From positions 1 through 46,467 of the forward strand of contig NZ_CAMLHM010000029.1 of assembly GCF_946479885.1 (NCBI RefSeq): 46,467 bases of DNA, in the 5' to 3' direction. The position numbers and the translations under genes are program-made. Of the stretch, positions 1-8,973 are shown piece after piece; positions within the stretch are counted from its first letter, which is position 1, and each line of letters starts with the position of its first letter. Under the pieces are notes generated by a model, which was not told where the DNA came from, did no database searches, and saw nothing but the letters and a program-made list of their open reading frames with translations. This DNA comes from an uncultured Devosia sp. (GTDB lineage: Bacteria > Pseudomonadota > Alphaproteobacteria > Rhizobiales > Devosiaceae).

Positions 1-215
1 CCAACTGCCTGAAGAACGACAACATCGTCTATATCGGCGACCTGATCCAGAAGACGGAAGCCGAGATGCTGCGGACGCCGAATTTCGGCCGCAAGTCGCT
101 CAACGAAATCAAGGAAGTCCTGGCACAGATGGGGCTTCATCTCGGGATGGACGTGGCCAACTGGCCGCCCGAGAATATCGATGACCTCGCCAAGCGCTAC
201 GAAGATCACTACTGA
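1..215 (+). CDS. rpoA: RNA polymerase alpha subunit, C-terminal fragment (partial)
   Basis: The window opens inside this gene; the reading frame has its first full codon at base 3 and stops with TGA at 213-215. About 70 residues are visible. They are the alpha C-terminal domain, with the conserved [12 protein letters not shown] helix that contacts UP-element DNA and activators, and end in an acidic tail. The product is part of core RNA polymerase. It is followed 31 bp later by rplQ on the same strand, the usual order at the end of the ribosomal-protein/alpha operon, so the two are probably co-transcribed. The N-terminal assembly domain lies outside the window. Confidence 0.97.
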   Translation, partial: NCLKNDNIVYIGDLIQKTEAEMLRTPNFGRKSLNEIKEVLAQMGLHLGMDVANWPPENIDDLAKRYEDHY

Positions 216-246
216 TCCCGCGCTGCCAAGCTTTTAGGAGACTACC

Positions 247-669
247 ATGCGCCACGGTAATTCCGGCCGCAAGCTCAGCCGAACCGCCTCGCACCGCAAG
301 GCAATGTTCGCCAATATGTCCGCCGCGCTGATCAAGCACGAGCAGATCGTTACCACGCTGCCCAAGGCGAAGGACCTGCGTCCGATCGTCGAGAAGCTGA
401 TCACCCTGGGCAAGCGCGGCGATCTGCACGCTCGCCGCCAGGCGATCGCCCAGATCCGCGACGAAGGCCAGGTTGCCAAGCTCTTTGCCGTGCTTGGCCC
501 GCGCTACAAGGAACGCCAGGGCGGTTACATCCGCATCCTCAAGGCTGGCTTCCGCTACGGCGACAACGCCCCGATGGCCGTGATCGAGTTCGTCGATCGC
601 GACGTCAACGCCAAGGGCCAGGACAGCGGTCCGGTACAGGCGCGCGACGACGAGTTCGAAGCCGCGTAA
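247..669 (+). CDS. rplQ: 50S ribosomal protein L17
   Basis: The 140-residue product begins [20 protein letters not shown], the signature start of bacterial L17, and contains the conserved [16 protein letters not shown] segment. L17 belongs to the large ribosomal subunit near the exit tunnel. The C-terminal extension ending DDEFEAA is typical of alphaproteobacteria. A purine-rich ribosome binding site (TAGGAG) sits just before the ATG at 247. The gene follows rpoA directly and is followed by a strong hairpin terminator, so it is probably the last gene of the operon. Confidence 0.99.
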   Translation: MRHGNSGRKLSRTASHRKAMFANMSAALIKHEQIVTTLPKAKDLRPIVEKLITLGKRGDLHARRQAIAQIRDEGQVAKLFAVLGPRYKERQGGYIRILKAGFRYGDNAPMAVIEFVDRDVNAKGQDSGPVQARDDEFEAA

Positions 670-694
670 GCGCAGGCTTCGCGAGACATTGAAG

Positions 695-726
695 GGGCGG
701 TCGCTGTCGCAGCGGCCGCCCTTTTG
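695..726 (+). terminator. Rho-independent terminator after rplQ
   Basis: A GC-rich hairpin has arms GGGCGG at 695-700 and CCGCCC at 716-721, with further pairing inside, and is followed by a T-rich run at 722-728. It lies 26 bp after the rplQ stop and would end the rpoA-rplQ transcript. Confidence 0.85.
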
Positions 727-846
727 TTTGGGCCATTGCGCGACGCGGTGAGCCTGTTCGGCGCGCGGACTGGTGAGCAGCGGCGGTAGACATTTGCGCG
801 CGGCTGCGGTTCATTCCGGGGCCTCGTGGCTTTGGGGTGGGGGACG

Positions 847-1893
847 ATGCAGTCGGGTCTGGTTCTGGTTACCGGTGCCAATGGGTTCGTGGGCAAATGG
901 ACGGTTATAGAGCTGCTGCGGGCTGGCTTCGATGTCCGCGGCACGGTGCGGTCGGAGGGCAGGGCGGAAGCGGTGCGCTCAGCTGTTGCCGTCCAGCTCG
1001 GTGACGGCGCCCTGTCGCGGCTGAGCTTCGTGCGCCTGGACCTGATGCGGGACCGGGGCTGGCCGGAAGCCATGGCGGGTGTGGCGGCCATCGCCCATGT
1101 GGCGGCGCAGATCCTGGCCGAGGAGCCGCGCGACCCGCAGGTGGTCATCGGGCCGGCTGTTGAAGGCACCGAGCGCGTGCTGCGCCATGCGGTTGTCGCG
1201 GGCGTGAAGCGCGTCGTCATGACGTCCTCGATCGCCACGGTCGGCTATGGCCAAGGCCACGAGCGGGGTCGTCGCACCTATAGCGAGGCGGACTTTACCG
1301 ACCTAGATGGCATGCGCTTCACCTGGGCCTATTGCATCGGCAAGACGGTCGCCGAGCGGGCCGCCTGGGCTTATGCGCGCTCGGAGGGTCTGGAGCTGAC
1401 CACCATCCATCCCGGCGCCATCCTGGGCCCGGCGCTTGACGATGATGCGAGCATTTCGCTGGGCATGGTCACGGGCCTTTTGGATGGGTCGACGCCGGCC
1501 ATGCCAAGCAACGGCTTTTCCATCATCGATGTGCGCGATGTGGCGGCGATGCATGTCGCGGCGCTGCAGCAGCCGGCCTCTATCGGCCAGCGCTATCTGG
1601 CCACCTCGGACTATGTGCCGTTCCCCGAAGTCGCGCGCGTGCTGGCGGCGGCCTACCCCGACCGCAAGATTACCCAGAAGACCGTGCCGGACTGGCTCAT
1701 CAAGCTGCTCGCCCGGTTCGGCGGTCCGACGCGCCAGATCATCAACGACATCGGCAACGAGAAGCACTTTTCACGAGAGAAGGGCGAGGCGCTGCTGGGT
1801 CGACCGTTCATATCGGGGCCGGATGCGATCCTGGCGTCGGCGGAGAGCGTTATCCGGCTCGGGTTGTTGAAGCCGAAGGCAAAGGCGGGCTAG
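847..1893 (+). CDS. NAD(P)-dependent epimerase/reductase, extended SDR family (dihydroflavonol-4-reductase-like)
   Basis: The 348-residue product has an N-terminal Rossmann motif TGANGFVG (residues 9-16), a TSS segment in the catalytic Ser/Thr position, and a YCIGK (Y162, K166) active-site pair. This places it among extended short-chain dehydrogenases resembling dihydroflavonol-4-reductases, which reduce aldehydes or ketones with NAD(P)H. The substrate cannot be read from sequence. I prefer the ATG at 847, which has a G-rich stretch 4-12 bases upstream; an in-frame GTG at 826 would add seven residues. The end overlaps the convergent kinase-like gene by 4 bp. Confidence 0.88.
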   Translation: MQSGLVLVTGANGFVGKWTVIELLRAGFDVRGTVRSEGRAEAVRSAVAVQLGDGALSRLSFVRLDLMRDRGWPEAMAGVAAIAHVAAQILAEEPRDPQVVIGPAVEGTERVLRHAVVAGVKRVVMTSSIATVGYGQGHERGRRTYSEADFTDLDGMRFTWAYCIGKTVAERAAWAYARSEGLELTTIHPGAILGPALDDDASISLGMVTGLLDGSTPAMPSNGFSIIDVRDVAAMHVAALQQPASIGQRYLATSDYVPFPEVARVLAAAYPDRKITQKTVPDWLIKLLARFGGPTRQIINDIGNEKHFSREKGEALLGRPFISGPDAILASAESVIRLGLLKPKAKAG

Positions 1894-2429
1894 CCGCGTC
1901 GCGTCAGGCCCCAGGCGTCGTAGAGCGCCTGCAACTGGGCCCGATTGCGACAGAAGACGAGGGGCAGGCCGCTGGCTTGCGCGGCAATGCGGTACTTTTC
2001 GGCGTTCCGTGTCTTCCAGATCCAGTTGATCATCATCCAGTTCAGGGAGTCCCGGTCGCTTTCGAGCCCGCCGATCCGCTGTCGCTGGAACAGGGTGCGG
2101 TTGAAATAGCGCAGATAGCGGGGAACGACGTGGTCGTCGATGACGACCACGCCGGTTGCCCGCGCGAAACGGGGCGGCATGATCTCGCTATAGTTGCCGT
2201 CCATGATCCAGGTGTCTGCCGCAATGGCAGCCTCATGCAGGGCGTGGAACTCCGGCTTGGGGCGAGGGACCCAGTTGCCCTCTTCCTGGTGGCTGAAGCG
2301 GTCCAGATGAACAACCGGAACGCCCAGCTTGCGCGCCATCGCGTCCGCCAGCGTGGACTTGCCCGCATTGCTGGGTCCGTTGACCATGATCCTCTGGCCG
2401 AGATCGGCCAGGGCAGGGATAGGGTGCAT
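1890..2429 (-). CDS. P-loop nucleoside/adenylate kinase-like protein (topology-modulation/FlaR-like)
   Basis: The 179-residue product carries a Walker A motif GPSNAGKST near the N-terminus, then HLDRFSHQEEGNW and DTWIMDGNYS. That arrangement is shared with small P-loop kinases annotated as DNA topology modulation proteins or adenylate kinase-like proteins. The real substrate is unknown. The ATG at 2429 is preferred because the frame extends upstream only to a TTG at 2477 that overlaps a terminator hairpin. It reads convergently into the SDR gene with a 4-bp overlap. Confidence 0.82.
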   Translation of the reverse strand: MHPIPALADLGQRIMVNGPSNAGKSTLADAMARKLGVPVVHLDRFSHQEEGNWVPRPKPEFHALHEAAIAADTWIMDGNYSEIMPPRFARATGVVVIDDHVVPRYLRYFNRTLFQRQRIGGLESDRDSLNWMMINWIWKTRNAEKYRIAAQASGLPLVFCRNRAQLQALYDAWGLTRRG

Positions 2430-2474
2430 TTTCAGTTCCGATATGTCTGAGGATCGGGGTGGAAAAGGCGGAGA

Positions 2475-2500
2475 CAAAAATCCCCGCCGCGGCGGGGATT
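2475..2500 (-). terminator. Terminator downstream of the ornithine decarboxylase gene
   Basis: A near-perfect GC hairpin spans 2480-2499 (ATCCCCGCC paired with GGCGGGGAT). On the minus strand it is followed by a T run (A's at 2476-2480 on the plus strand). It lies 26 bp past the decarboxylase stop and separates that gene from the kinase-like gene. Confidence 0.85.
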
Positions 2501-2525
2501 TCAGGAGTGCTGCGTGGTGTCGAGT

Positions 2526-3707
2526 TTACTCGGGCTGCTGGTCCTTGCCAGTGTAGACTTCCTCGACCCAGAACTGGTCGCGGCGGTCGAAGCCGTTGAA
2601 CGGGGTCAGCGACGCCTGGGTATAGGCGCCCATCAGGCCGAATTCGATCCAGTCGTCTTCGTCGATATCAGCGGGCAGGGTGAAGACCTGGGGCAGCACG
2701 TCATAGCTGTCGCAGGTGGGGCCCCAGATGGTGAATTCGGAGAACTCGGCGTCGTTGTCATGCACGCGGGCACCGCGCCACACCCGCACCGGCGGGGTGA
2801 AGTGCATGAACTTGACTTCCATCAGGCTGCCATAGGCGCCGTCATTGACATAAACCGACTGCCCGCCGCGCTGATGCTTCACGCGGAGCAGGAGCGACGT
2901 CGATGAGGTCACCAGGGCGCGGCCGGGCTCGATGATCAGCTCGGGCTTGCGCTTCTCGCCGAAGTGGTCGCTGACGGCCTGGGCGATGGTCTCGAAGTAA
3001 TAGTCCATCGGCGGCGCTTCGCTGGTCGGGTAGGGGGCCGGATAGCCACCGCCGATATTGAGGCGCTTGAGCTCGATATTGCTTTCTTCCACGATGCGCG
3101 CGGCGGCGGCGATGTGGCGCTCATAGGCATAGGCGTCTTCGCACTGGCTGCCGACATGGAAGCAGAGGCTGGGCGTATAGCCCATCTGGTCGACCATGGT
3201 GACGATTTCGGCTGCGCCCTGTTCCATGACGCCGAACTTGATGCCGAAGTCGTAGGATTTGAGCGCCTTGCCGGCCTTGAAGCGCGTGGTCACCTCGACA
3301 TCGCGCGACGGCGACACCACGGCAGCCAGCTGGTCGAGCTGCTGGGGGTGGTCGATGGTGAACGAGCGGACGCCGAATTCCTCGTAGGCCCTGATAATTT
3401 CGCGCTTGTTCTTGATGGGGTTGTTGTAGTGCATCACCGCGCCGGGGGCGTGGTCGCGCACCAGTTCCATCTCGGTATTGGAGGCGACGTCGAATGCCTT
3501 GAGGCCTTCGCGATGCAACTGCGCGATGATGTGCGGGGAGGGGTTGCACTTGACCGCATAGGTCAGCAGACCGTCAAAGCCTTTCCTGAACACCTTTGTC
3601 GCCCGGTGAAGCTCACGTTCGGAGAACAGGAAAGCCGGAAAATCCGGCGCTTCCGCCGCAATCAGGGCGGAGGTGTTCGAATAGACGTGGTTCGGCTCGG
3701 TGGTCAT
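2526..3707 (-). CDS. Ornithine/lysine decarboxylase, fold type III PLP enzyme
   Basis: The 393-residue product belongs to the Orn/DAP/Arg decarboxylase family 2. YAVKCNP holds the lysine that binds pyridoxal phosphate (K53), HVGSQ and IGGGYPAPYP bind cofactor phosphate, EPGRALV follows, and GPTCDSYD carries the active-site cysteine (C332). Enzymes of this type convert ornithine to putrescine, and often lysine to cadaverine, at the head of polyamine synthesis in the cytoplasm. The ATG at 3707 is chosen because an AAAGG lies about ten bases upstream and MTTEPNHVY is a plausible N-terminus; the open frame runs 35 codons further without family similarity. It is transcribed alone and ends at a strong terminator. 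Confidence 0.93.
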   Translation of the reverse strand: MTTEPNHVYSNTSALIAAEAPDFPAFLFSERELHRATKVFRKGFDGLLTYAVKCNPSPHIIAQLHREGLKAFDVASNTEMELVRDHAPGAVMHYNNPIKNKREIIRAYEEFGVRSFTIDHPQQLDQLAAVVSPSRDVEVTTRFKAGKALKSYDFGIKFGVMEQGAAEIVTMVDQMGYTPSLCFHVGSQCEDAYAYERHIAAAARIVEESNIELKRLNIGGGYPAPYPTSEAPPMDYYFETIAQAVSDHFGEKRKPELIIEPGRALVTSSTSLLLRVKHQRGGQSVYVNDGAYGSLMEVKFMHFTPPVRVWRGARVHDNDAEFSEFTIWGPTCDSYDVLPQVFTLPADIDEDDWIEFGLMGAYTQASLTPFNGFDRRDQFWVEEVYTGKDQQPE

Positions 3708-3910
3708 TGACGACTGGCCTTTCAGGGCTGGGGATGCGGGAACGGTAAACGCGTTTCCAGGAAAAGTGGCTCCCGGTTTTCCGTTGGAAACGCGCCAAAG
3801 TGAGCGCTGCATATAGGGCTATGCACCCCCTCGCGCAAACGATTATTTGGCCGCAAATTGCGACGCTGGCGTGACGCCCGTTTCGCCCCGGTTTTCCGGG
3901 CGTTTCGAGC

Positions 3911-4480
3911 CTAGTCCAGCACCACTTCGGGAAGTTCCATCACCGCCAGCGCCTCGATCGAACTGGTCCGCCAATCGGCCAGCCGCGCGATGAAGTCGGA
4001 GGCGTCGTCGTCATAGCCGCGGCGGCTGATGGCGAACAGCATCAGGCCATCGCCATAGGGCACATAGCGATAGGCGTTCCACTCGACGATGACGGTCCCG
4101 GAGCTGGAGTCGCTGAGCAGGAAATCGAGGATGAGCTCGCCGGTCGCCTCGTTGGCGATCATGTCGTAATTGACCACCGGATCGCTGGCCTGGCGCTCCT
4201 TGAGCCCGGCAATCATGTCGGCGGCGGCGCTTTCGGGCGTGGCTCCCTCGACCAGCACGTCGACCATGAACATCTGGTTATAGCTGTCCACGGCCTCGCC
4301 GGCAGGCAGATATTCCTGCTTGTAGTAGGCTTCGCTGGGATGGCTGGTCCAGGCCAGGTCGAAGCTTGTCTCCTCGAACACGATCGGCCCGGGAATGCCC
4401 AGGGCCTCCTCCTGCGCTGTGGCGGGCAGGGCCAATGCCAGCGAGACGATGGCAACGGCGGCGAAGCGAGACGGAAGCAT
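3911..4480 (-). CDS. Secreted protein of unknown function
   Basis: The 189-residue product starts with a clear Sec signal peptide (MLPSRFAAVAIVSLALALPATAQ, cleavage expected after ATAQ), so it is probably periplasmic. The mature part is acidic, has no cysteine pair and no motif I recognise. It is divergent from rarA, with about 160 bp between the two starts. A second secreted protein of unknown function occurs at 21854-22696 with the same general make-up, but I cannot show that they are related. Confidence 0.8.
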   Translation of the reverse strand: MLPSRFAAVAIVSLALALPATAQEEALGIPGPIVFEETSFDLAWTSHPSEAYYKQEYLPAGEAVDSYNQMFMVDVLVEGATPESAAADMIAGLKERQASDPVVNYDMIANEATGELILDFLLSDSSSGTVIVEWNAYRYVPYGDGLMLFAISRRGYDDDASDFIARLADWRTSSIEALAVMELPEVVLD

Positions 4481-4640
4481 AGGAAAAACCCTGGCTGGTG
4501 ACCGAAAGACTAGACCCTAGTTTATTGAAGCTGTCGATTACCTGAACGGGTTCGCGGCCTGCGCCCGTGGGGTGGATTTGTCGAATGCCTTGATCCACGA
4601 GGGCGTGGCACGGGCTTCGGCAATCGGCTAGAAGAGCCCC

Positions 4641-5960
4641 ATGTCCGATCTCTTCGCCGCCGACCCTGCCGAAACCGACCGCGCCCGGCCGCTGGCCGAC
4701 CAGTTGCGCCCACGTTCGCTCGACGAGGTTATCGGCCAGACGCACCTGCTGGGCCCCGATGGCACGCTGCGGCGCATGATCGCCAGCGGGCGGCTGGGTT
4801 CGCTGATCCTGTGGGGGCCGCCGGGCACGGGCAAGACCACGGTGGCGCGGCTGCTGGCCGACCAGATCGGTTATACGTTCGAGCAGATCTCGGCGGTGTT
4901 CTCCGGCGTGGCCGACCTCAAGAAGGTGTTCGAGAAGGCCCGCTTCCAGCGCCTCTCCGGCCATCGTACGCTGCTGTTTGTCGACGAAATCCACCGCTTC
5001 AACCGCGCGCAGCAGGATGGTTTCCTGCCGGTGATGGAAGACGGGACCGTGGTGCTGGTCGGGGCGACGACCGAAAATCCATCCTTCGAACTCAACGCGG
5101 CTCTGCTGTCCCGCAGCCAGGTGCTGCGCTTTGAATCGCTGGGCCTCGACGATCTCGAAAAGCTGGTGCAACGCGCTGAGGAACTGACTGGCGCGGCCCT
5201 GCCGCTCGAGGCAGAGGCGCGCCAGACACTGCTGACCCTGGCCGATGGCGATGGGCGTGCCCTGCTGGGGCTTGTTGAGGAAGTGCTGGCCTCGGCCAAG
5301 GCGGGTGAGGTGCTCGACGCTGCCGGGCTGCTGACAGTGGTGCAGCGCCGCGCGCCGATCTACGACAAGGCGCAGGACGGCCACTACAACCTGATTTCGG
5401 CTTTGCACAAGACCATCCGCGGTTCGGACCCGGATGCAGCGCTGTACTATTTCGCCCGCATGCTGGTGGCTGGCGAGGATCCGCTGTTCCTGGCGCGCCG
5501 GCTGATCCGCATGGCGTCGGAAGATATCGGCGAGGCCGATCCGCAGGCACTGCCCATGGCGGTGGCGGCGCGCGATGCCTATCAGATGCTGGGCTCGCCG
5601 GAGGGCGAACTGGCGCTGGCGCAGGTCGTGGTTCACCTGGCCCTCGCGCCCAAGTCCAATGCCGTCTACACCGCCTTCAAGGCCGCCATGAGCGTCGCCA
5701 GGGAGACCGGCTCGCCCATGCCGCCCATGGTCATCCTCAACGCGCCCACCAAGCTTATGAAGGGCTCGGGCTATGGCGATGGCTACATCTACGACCACGA
5801 CACGCCCGAGGCCTTTTCCGGCCAGGAATATTTCCCCGAAAAGATCGGTCGGCAGAAATTCTACGAGCCGGTCGAGCGCGGCTTCGAGCGGGACCTGAAG
5901 AAGCGCATCGACTATTTCGAACGGCTGCGGGCGAGCAAACGGGGCGAGGCAAATGACTAG
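4641..5960 (+). CDS. rarA: Replication-associated recombination protein A, AAA+ ATPase
   Basis: The 439-residue product is a full-length RarA/MgsA. It has the N-terminal segment ADQLRPRSLDEVIGQTHLLG, Walker A GPPGTGKTT, Walker B LFVDEIHRFN, sensor 1 GATTENPSFELN, and the C-terminal tetramerisation region ending in DYFERLRASKR. RarA acts at stalled replication forks and resembles clamp-loader subunits. The ATG at 4641 gives the standard N-terminus. A repeat-rich 200-bp gap separates it from the crcB operon on the same strand. Confidence 0.97.
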   Translation: MSDLFAADPAETDRARPLADQLRPRSLDEVIGQTHLLGPDGTLRRMIASGRLGSLILWGPPGTGKTTVARLLADQIGYTFEQISAVFSGVADLKKVFEKARFQRLSGHRTLLFVDEIHRFNRAQQDGFLPVMEDGTVVLVGATTENPSFELNAALLSRSQVLRFESLGLDDLEKLVQRAEELTGAALPLEAEARQTLLTLADGDGRALLGLVEEVLASAKAGEVLDAAGLLTVVQRRAPIYDKAQDGHYNLISALHKTIRGSDPDAALYYFARMLVAGEDPLFLARRLIRMASEDIGEADPQALPMAVAARDAYQMLGSPEGELALAQVVVHLALAPKSNAVYTAFKAAMSVARETGSPMPPMVILNAPTKLMKGSGYGDGYIYDHDTPEAFSGQEYFPEKIGRQKFYEPVERGFERDLKKRIDYFERLRASKRGEAND

Positions 5961-5978
5961 TCAAGGAGTGGAGCCCGC

Positions 5979-6125
5979 CCTCTCCCCTTGAGGGAGAGGG
6001 ACGGCCTGACGCGTTCAGCGGAAGGCCAGGGTGAGGGGTGCTGCGTCATCCCATGCTTGGCGCTCGCGGATGGCGCATAACCCCTCATCCGCCCTTCGGG
6101 CACCTTCTCCCTCAAGGGGAGAAGG
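5979..6125. repeat. Intergenic inverted repeat, CTCCCCTTGAGGGAG family
   Basis: Two GC-rich palindromic units face each other at 5979-6000 and 6101-6125. Inner arms GGGTGAGGGGT (6029-6039) and ACCCCTCATCC (6079-6089) pair with one mismatch. The whole can fold into a long branched hairpin. Related but not identical units occur at 10703-10751, 27265-27392 and 45962-46076. It looks like a REP-type element between rarA and crcB. Confidence 0.75.
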
Positions 6126-6160
6126 CGATCGCCCCGGCGGTGGTGCTACGGAGAACGACT

Positions 6161-6541
6161 GTGTATCCCTTCTTCCTCGTCGGCATTGGTGGCGCTCTGG
6201 GCGCGATGGCGCGCTACGGCACGGGCATGGTTATCGGCCGCGCCTGGCCGATGTCGTTCCCGCTGGCCACCCTGCTCATCAACATCATCGGCTCCGTCGC
6301 CATGGGCCTCCTGGTCGGCCTCATGGCCCGCTTCCTGCCACCGTGGCAGGAGGATGCGCGCCTGTTCGTCGCCGTCGGTATCCTGGGCGGTTTCACCACC
6401 TTCTCGTCCTTCTCGCTCGACACAATTGTGCTCATCGAACGCGGCGAATGGCTTTCGGCTGGCGCCTATGTGCTGTTGTCGGTTGTGCTCTGCCTCATTG
6501 GGCTTTATCTCGGGCTTTTGGTGACCCGAGGCGTGGCATGA
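6161..6541 (+). CDS. crcB: Fluoride channel CrcB/Fluc
   Basis: The 126-residue product has four membrane segments and the family hallmarks GGALGAMARYG, LLINIIGSVAMG and GGFTTFSSFSLDT. Fluc proteins form antiparallel dimers that let fluoride leave the cell. The GTG at 6161 is chosen because GGAG stands seven bases before it and the product then has the usual length; the open frame upstream runs into the repeat and gives no family sequence. It overlaps the next gene by ATGA. No fluoride riboswitch is apparent upstream. The genes behind it are a conserved alphaproteobacterial run with no evident link to fluoride. Confidence 0.95.
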   Translation: MYPFFLVGIGGALGAMARYGTGMVIGRAWPMSFPLATLLINIIGSVAMGLLVGLMARFLPPWQEDARLFVAVGILGGFTTFSSFSLDTIVLIERGEWLSAGAYVLLSVVLCLIGLYLGLLVTRGVA

Positions 6542-7524
6542 GTGGCGTTCAACAGCGGCAGGTGAATGACGATGAAGACGGGATGCGTCTTGATCGCTGG
6601 TTCGCCACCCATTTCCCCCAGCTCGGCTTCGGACGCCTGCAGAAGCTCATTCGCAACGGCGAGGTCAAGGTCGACAAGGCCAAGGTGACCACCAGCACGC
6701 GGCTGGTTGGCGGCCAGACCGTGCGCATTCCGCCGATCGACGATCCCGATACCGTCAAGCCGGTCAAGCTCAGCAACGCCGATGCCGAATTCCTGCGCGG
6801 CCTCATCATGTATGAGGATGACGATATCTACGTCTTCAACAAGCCGCACGGACTTGCCGTGCAGGGCGGCAGCGGCCAGAGCCGGCATATCGACGGCATG
6901 CTCAGGAGCCTGCCCAATGCCAAGGGTGAGGCGCCTCGCCTGGTGCATCGGCTTGATCGCGACACATCGGGCTGTCTCGTCGTTGCCAAGACCAAGCAGG
7001 CGGCGAGCCATTTCGGCAACGTGTTCCGCTCGCGCTCGGCCCGCAAGATTTACTGGGCCGTGGTTGCCGGCAATCCGCATCCGCAGCAGGGTGAGATTTC
7101 CTGCTTCCTGGCGCGCCAGAGCACTGATGATGGCGAGCAGATGGTGGTGGTGCGCAACGGCGCGCCGAATGCGCAACACTCGCTGAGCTACTATTCGACC
7201 ACAGATACCGCCAGCAAGCGCTTTGCTTGGGTGACGCTGAAGCCGGTGACCGGCCGCACGCACCAGCTTCGCGTCCACATGGCGCAGCTGGGCAATCCCA
7301 TCATTGGCGACCCACGCTATTTCAATATCGAGAACTGGCAGGGCGCGCCGGGCCTCAGCGAGGGCCTGCACCTGCATGCCCGCCGCATCGCCATTCCGCT
7401 GCGCAATGGCAAGCGCCTCGATATTTCGGCGCCCTTGCCGCCGCATATGCGGCAGAGCTTCGAGACTCTGGGCTTTGACCCCGATCGCTACGATGTCAGC
7501 GGCGATCCGGAGGATGGCGCATGA
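6538..7524 (+). CDS. RluC/RluD-family 23S rRNA pseudouridine synthase
   Basis: The 328-residue product has an N-terminal S4 RNA-binding domain (about residues 15-75). The catalytic domain contains HRLDRDTSG, with the catalytic aspartate at about residue 140, and TGRTHQLRVHMAQLGNPIIGD. Such enzymes isomerise specific uridines in 23S rRNA. Length and domain order fit RluC best, but the exact target cannot be assigned. The start ATG lies inside the crcB stop (ATGA) and the end overlaps the HAD gene the same way, so the genes are translationally coupled. Confidence 0.93.
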   Translation: MSGVQQRQVNDDEDGMRLDRWFATHFPQLGFGRLQKLIRNGEVKVDKAKVTTSTRLVGGQTVRIPPIDDPDTVKPVKLSNADAEFLRGLIMYEDDDIYVFNKPHGLAVQGGSGQSRHIDGMLRSLPNAKGEAPRLVHRLDRDTSGCLVVAKTKQAASHFGNVFRSRSARKIYWAVVAGNPHPQQGEISCFLARQSTDDGEQMVVVRNGAPNAQHSLSYYSTTDTASKRFAWVTLKPVTGRTHQLRVHMAQLGNPIIGDPRYFNIENWQGAPGLSEGLHLHARRIAIPLRNGKRLDISAPLPPHMRQSFETLGFDPDRYDVSGDPEDGA

Positions 7525-8189
7525 GCCTGGTCGTCTTCGATATGGACGGCACGCTGATCGATAGCGGCGCCGAAATCACGGCGCGCGTGCACAAGGCATT
7601 TGCCGCGGTTGGCTTGCCGGCGCCCTCTGACGAGGTGATCCGTGCCAATGTCGGCCTGTCGCTGCCGATCTATCTCAGCGCCGTGTCCGGCATCGATGAT
7701 CCTGCGGTGATTTCTGCCCTGTTCGACGCCTACCGTGCCGCCAGTGCCGCCTCGCTCCCGGGCCAGATGCCCATGTTCGATGGCGCGCGGGCGTTGCTGG
7801 AGCGGCTCAAGCTGCGGCCGGCTACCCAGCTTGCAGTGGCCACTGGAAAGGGGCGTGTCGGGCTCGACAAGACCCTGGGGCAGAACGACATGGCCCACTA
7901 CTTCGTCAACCTGCAGACGCCCGACACCAATCCATCCAAGCCCCATCCCGGCATGCTCCAATCGGCCATGGAGGCCTGCGGGGTTGGGCCGGACGAGACG
8001 TTGATGATCGGCGACGCGGTGTTCGACATCCAGATGGCCGGTGCCGCCGGTGTCCGCTCCATCGCCGTCGCCTGGGGCATGCAACCGTTGGCGGCCCTGG
8101 TGGCTGCCGGCGCCACGGCCACTGTCGACCGCTTCGATGCGCTTTATGAGCTCATCGACACCTTGCTGGAGGAGAAAGCCCATGCGTGA
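7521..8189 (+). CDS. HAD-superfamily hydrolase, phosphoglycolate phosphatase-like
   Basis: The 222-residue product opens with the HAD nucleophile motif FDMDGTLID, has the threonine motif in LAVATGKG, and the acidic motif MIGDAVFDIQMA. The alpha-helical cap following motif I places it in subfamily IA, near phosphoglycolate phosphatases. It removes phosphate from a small molecule that cannot be named from sequence. It overlaps its neighbours by 4 and 8 bp within the crcB-rluC-HAD-ATP12 run, which is a common gene order in Hyphomicrobiales. Confidence 0.93.
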   Translation: MSLVVFDMDGTLIDSGAEITARVHKAFAAVGLPAPSDEVIRANVGLSLPIYLSAVSGIDDPAVISALFDAYRAASAASLPGQMPMFDGARALLERLKLRPATQLAVATGKGRVGLDKTLGQNDMAHYFVNLQTPDTNPSKPHPGMLQSAMEACGVGPDETLMIGDAVFDIQMAGAAGVRSIAVAWGMQPLAALVAAGATATVDRFDALYELIDTLLEEKAHA

Positions 8190-8961
8190 CCAGCTCGAGG
8201 AAGCACACCAGCATCGCGACGATGGCTATGGCCGGGCCCAGCACCTCAACAAGGTGGAACTGCCCAAGCGCTTCTACAAGGATGTCGCGGCCGGACCCGT
8301 CGATGGCGGCTTTGTCGTCACGCTCGATGGCCGGGCCGTGCGCACGCCGGGCAGGAAGCTGACGGTCATCGTCCCGGCGGCACCCATCGCCACCGCCATG
8401 GCCGCCGAATGGGCCGCGCAGGGGGAGTTCATCAACCCGGCCACCATGCCGACGGTTCGCCTGATCAATTCGGCAATCGAGAGCGGCGAGGCGATGATCC
8501 CGGCTTTCCGCGAGGAAGTCGTCAAGTTCGCCAGTAGCGACCTGATGCTCTATCGCGCCGAGAGTCCGCAGGAGCTGGTGTCCGAGCAGGAACTGGAATG
8601 GGACAAGGCGCTGACGGCCCTGGCCCGCCATTTCGGCGTAGCGTTCCAGCCGACCATGGGCATCATCCACCAGTCGCAGCCCAAAGCGACGCTGGATCGG
8701 CTCGCTGAGGCGCTTGTCGGGGAGAACCTCTTTACCCTTACGGCGCTGGTATCGATCACCGGACTTACCGGATCAGGACTCTTGGCTATGGGCTTGTGGC
8801 ACCAGCTCTTTTCACCCGATCAGGTGTGGAAGGCGGCCCATGTCGACGAGGATTACCAGATCGGCCAGTGGGGCGAGGACGAGGAAGCTGCCGAACGGCG
8901 CGCCAAGCGCCGGGTCGAGTTCGATACGGCCGTGGCCGTGCTCGACGCGTTGCGGGCCTAG
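8182..8961 (+). CDS. ATP12-family F1-ATPase assembly chaperone
   Basis: The 259-residue product matches the ATP12 family. It contains KRFYKDV near the N-terminus, GGFVVTLDGRAVRTPGR, and the central PTVRLINSAIE and SDLMLYRAESP segments. In mitochondria ATP12 holds the F1 alpha subunit before assembly; alphaproteobacterial homologues are thought to do the same. The ATG at 8182 overlaps the end of the HAD gene by 8 bp, with GGAGGAGAAAG just upstream as ribosome binding site. Last gene of the operon. Confidence 0.93.
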   Translation: MRDQLEEAHQHRDDGYGRAQHLNKVELPKRFYKDVAAGPVDGGFVVTLDGRAVRTPGRKLTVIVPAAPIATAMAAEWAAQGEFINPATMPTVRLINSAIESGEAMIPAFREEVVKFASSDLMLYRAESPQELVSEQELEWDKALTALARHFGVAFQPTMGIIHQSQPKATLDRLAEALVGENLFTLTALVSITGLTGSGLLAMGLWHQLFSPDQVWKAAHVDEDYQIGQWGEDEEAAERRAKRRVEFDTAVAVLDALRA

Positions 8962-8973
8962 AGCCAGCCACGG

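Noticed and set aside
4278..5798. A 506-codon open frame on the minus strand opposite rarA
   Set aside because: RarA on the plus strand has every family motif; in high-GC DNA the strand opposite a real gene often stays open. The antisense product is rich in His, Gln and Arg and has no domain.
5961..6160. Possible fluoride riboswitch before crcB
   Set aside because: The leader consists of REP-like inverted repeats and I could not find the conserved riboswitch core.
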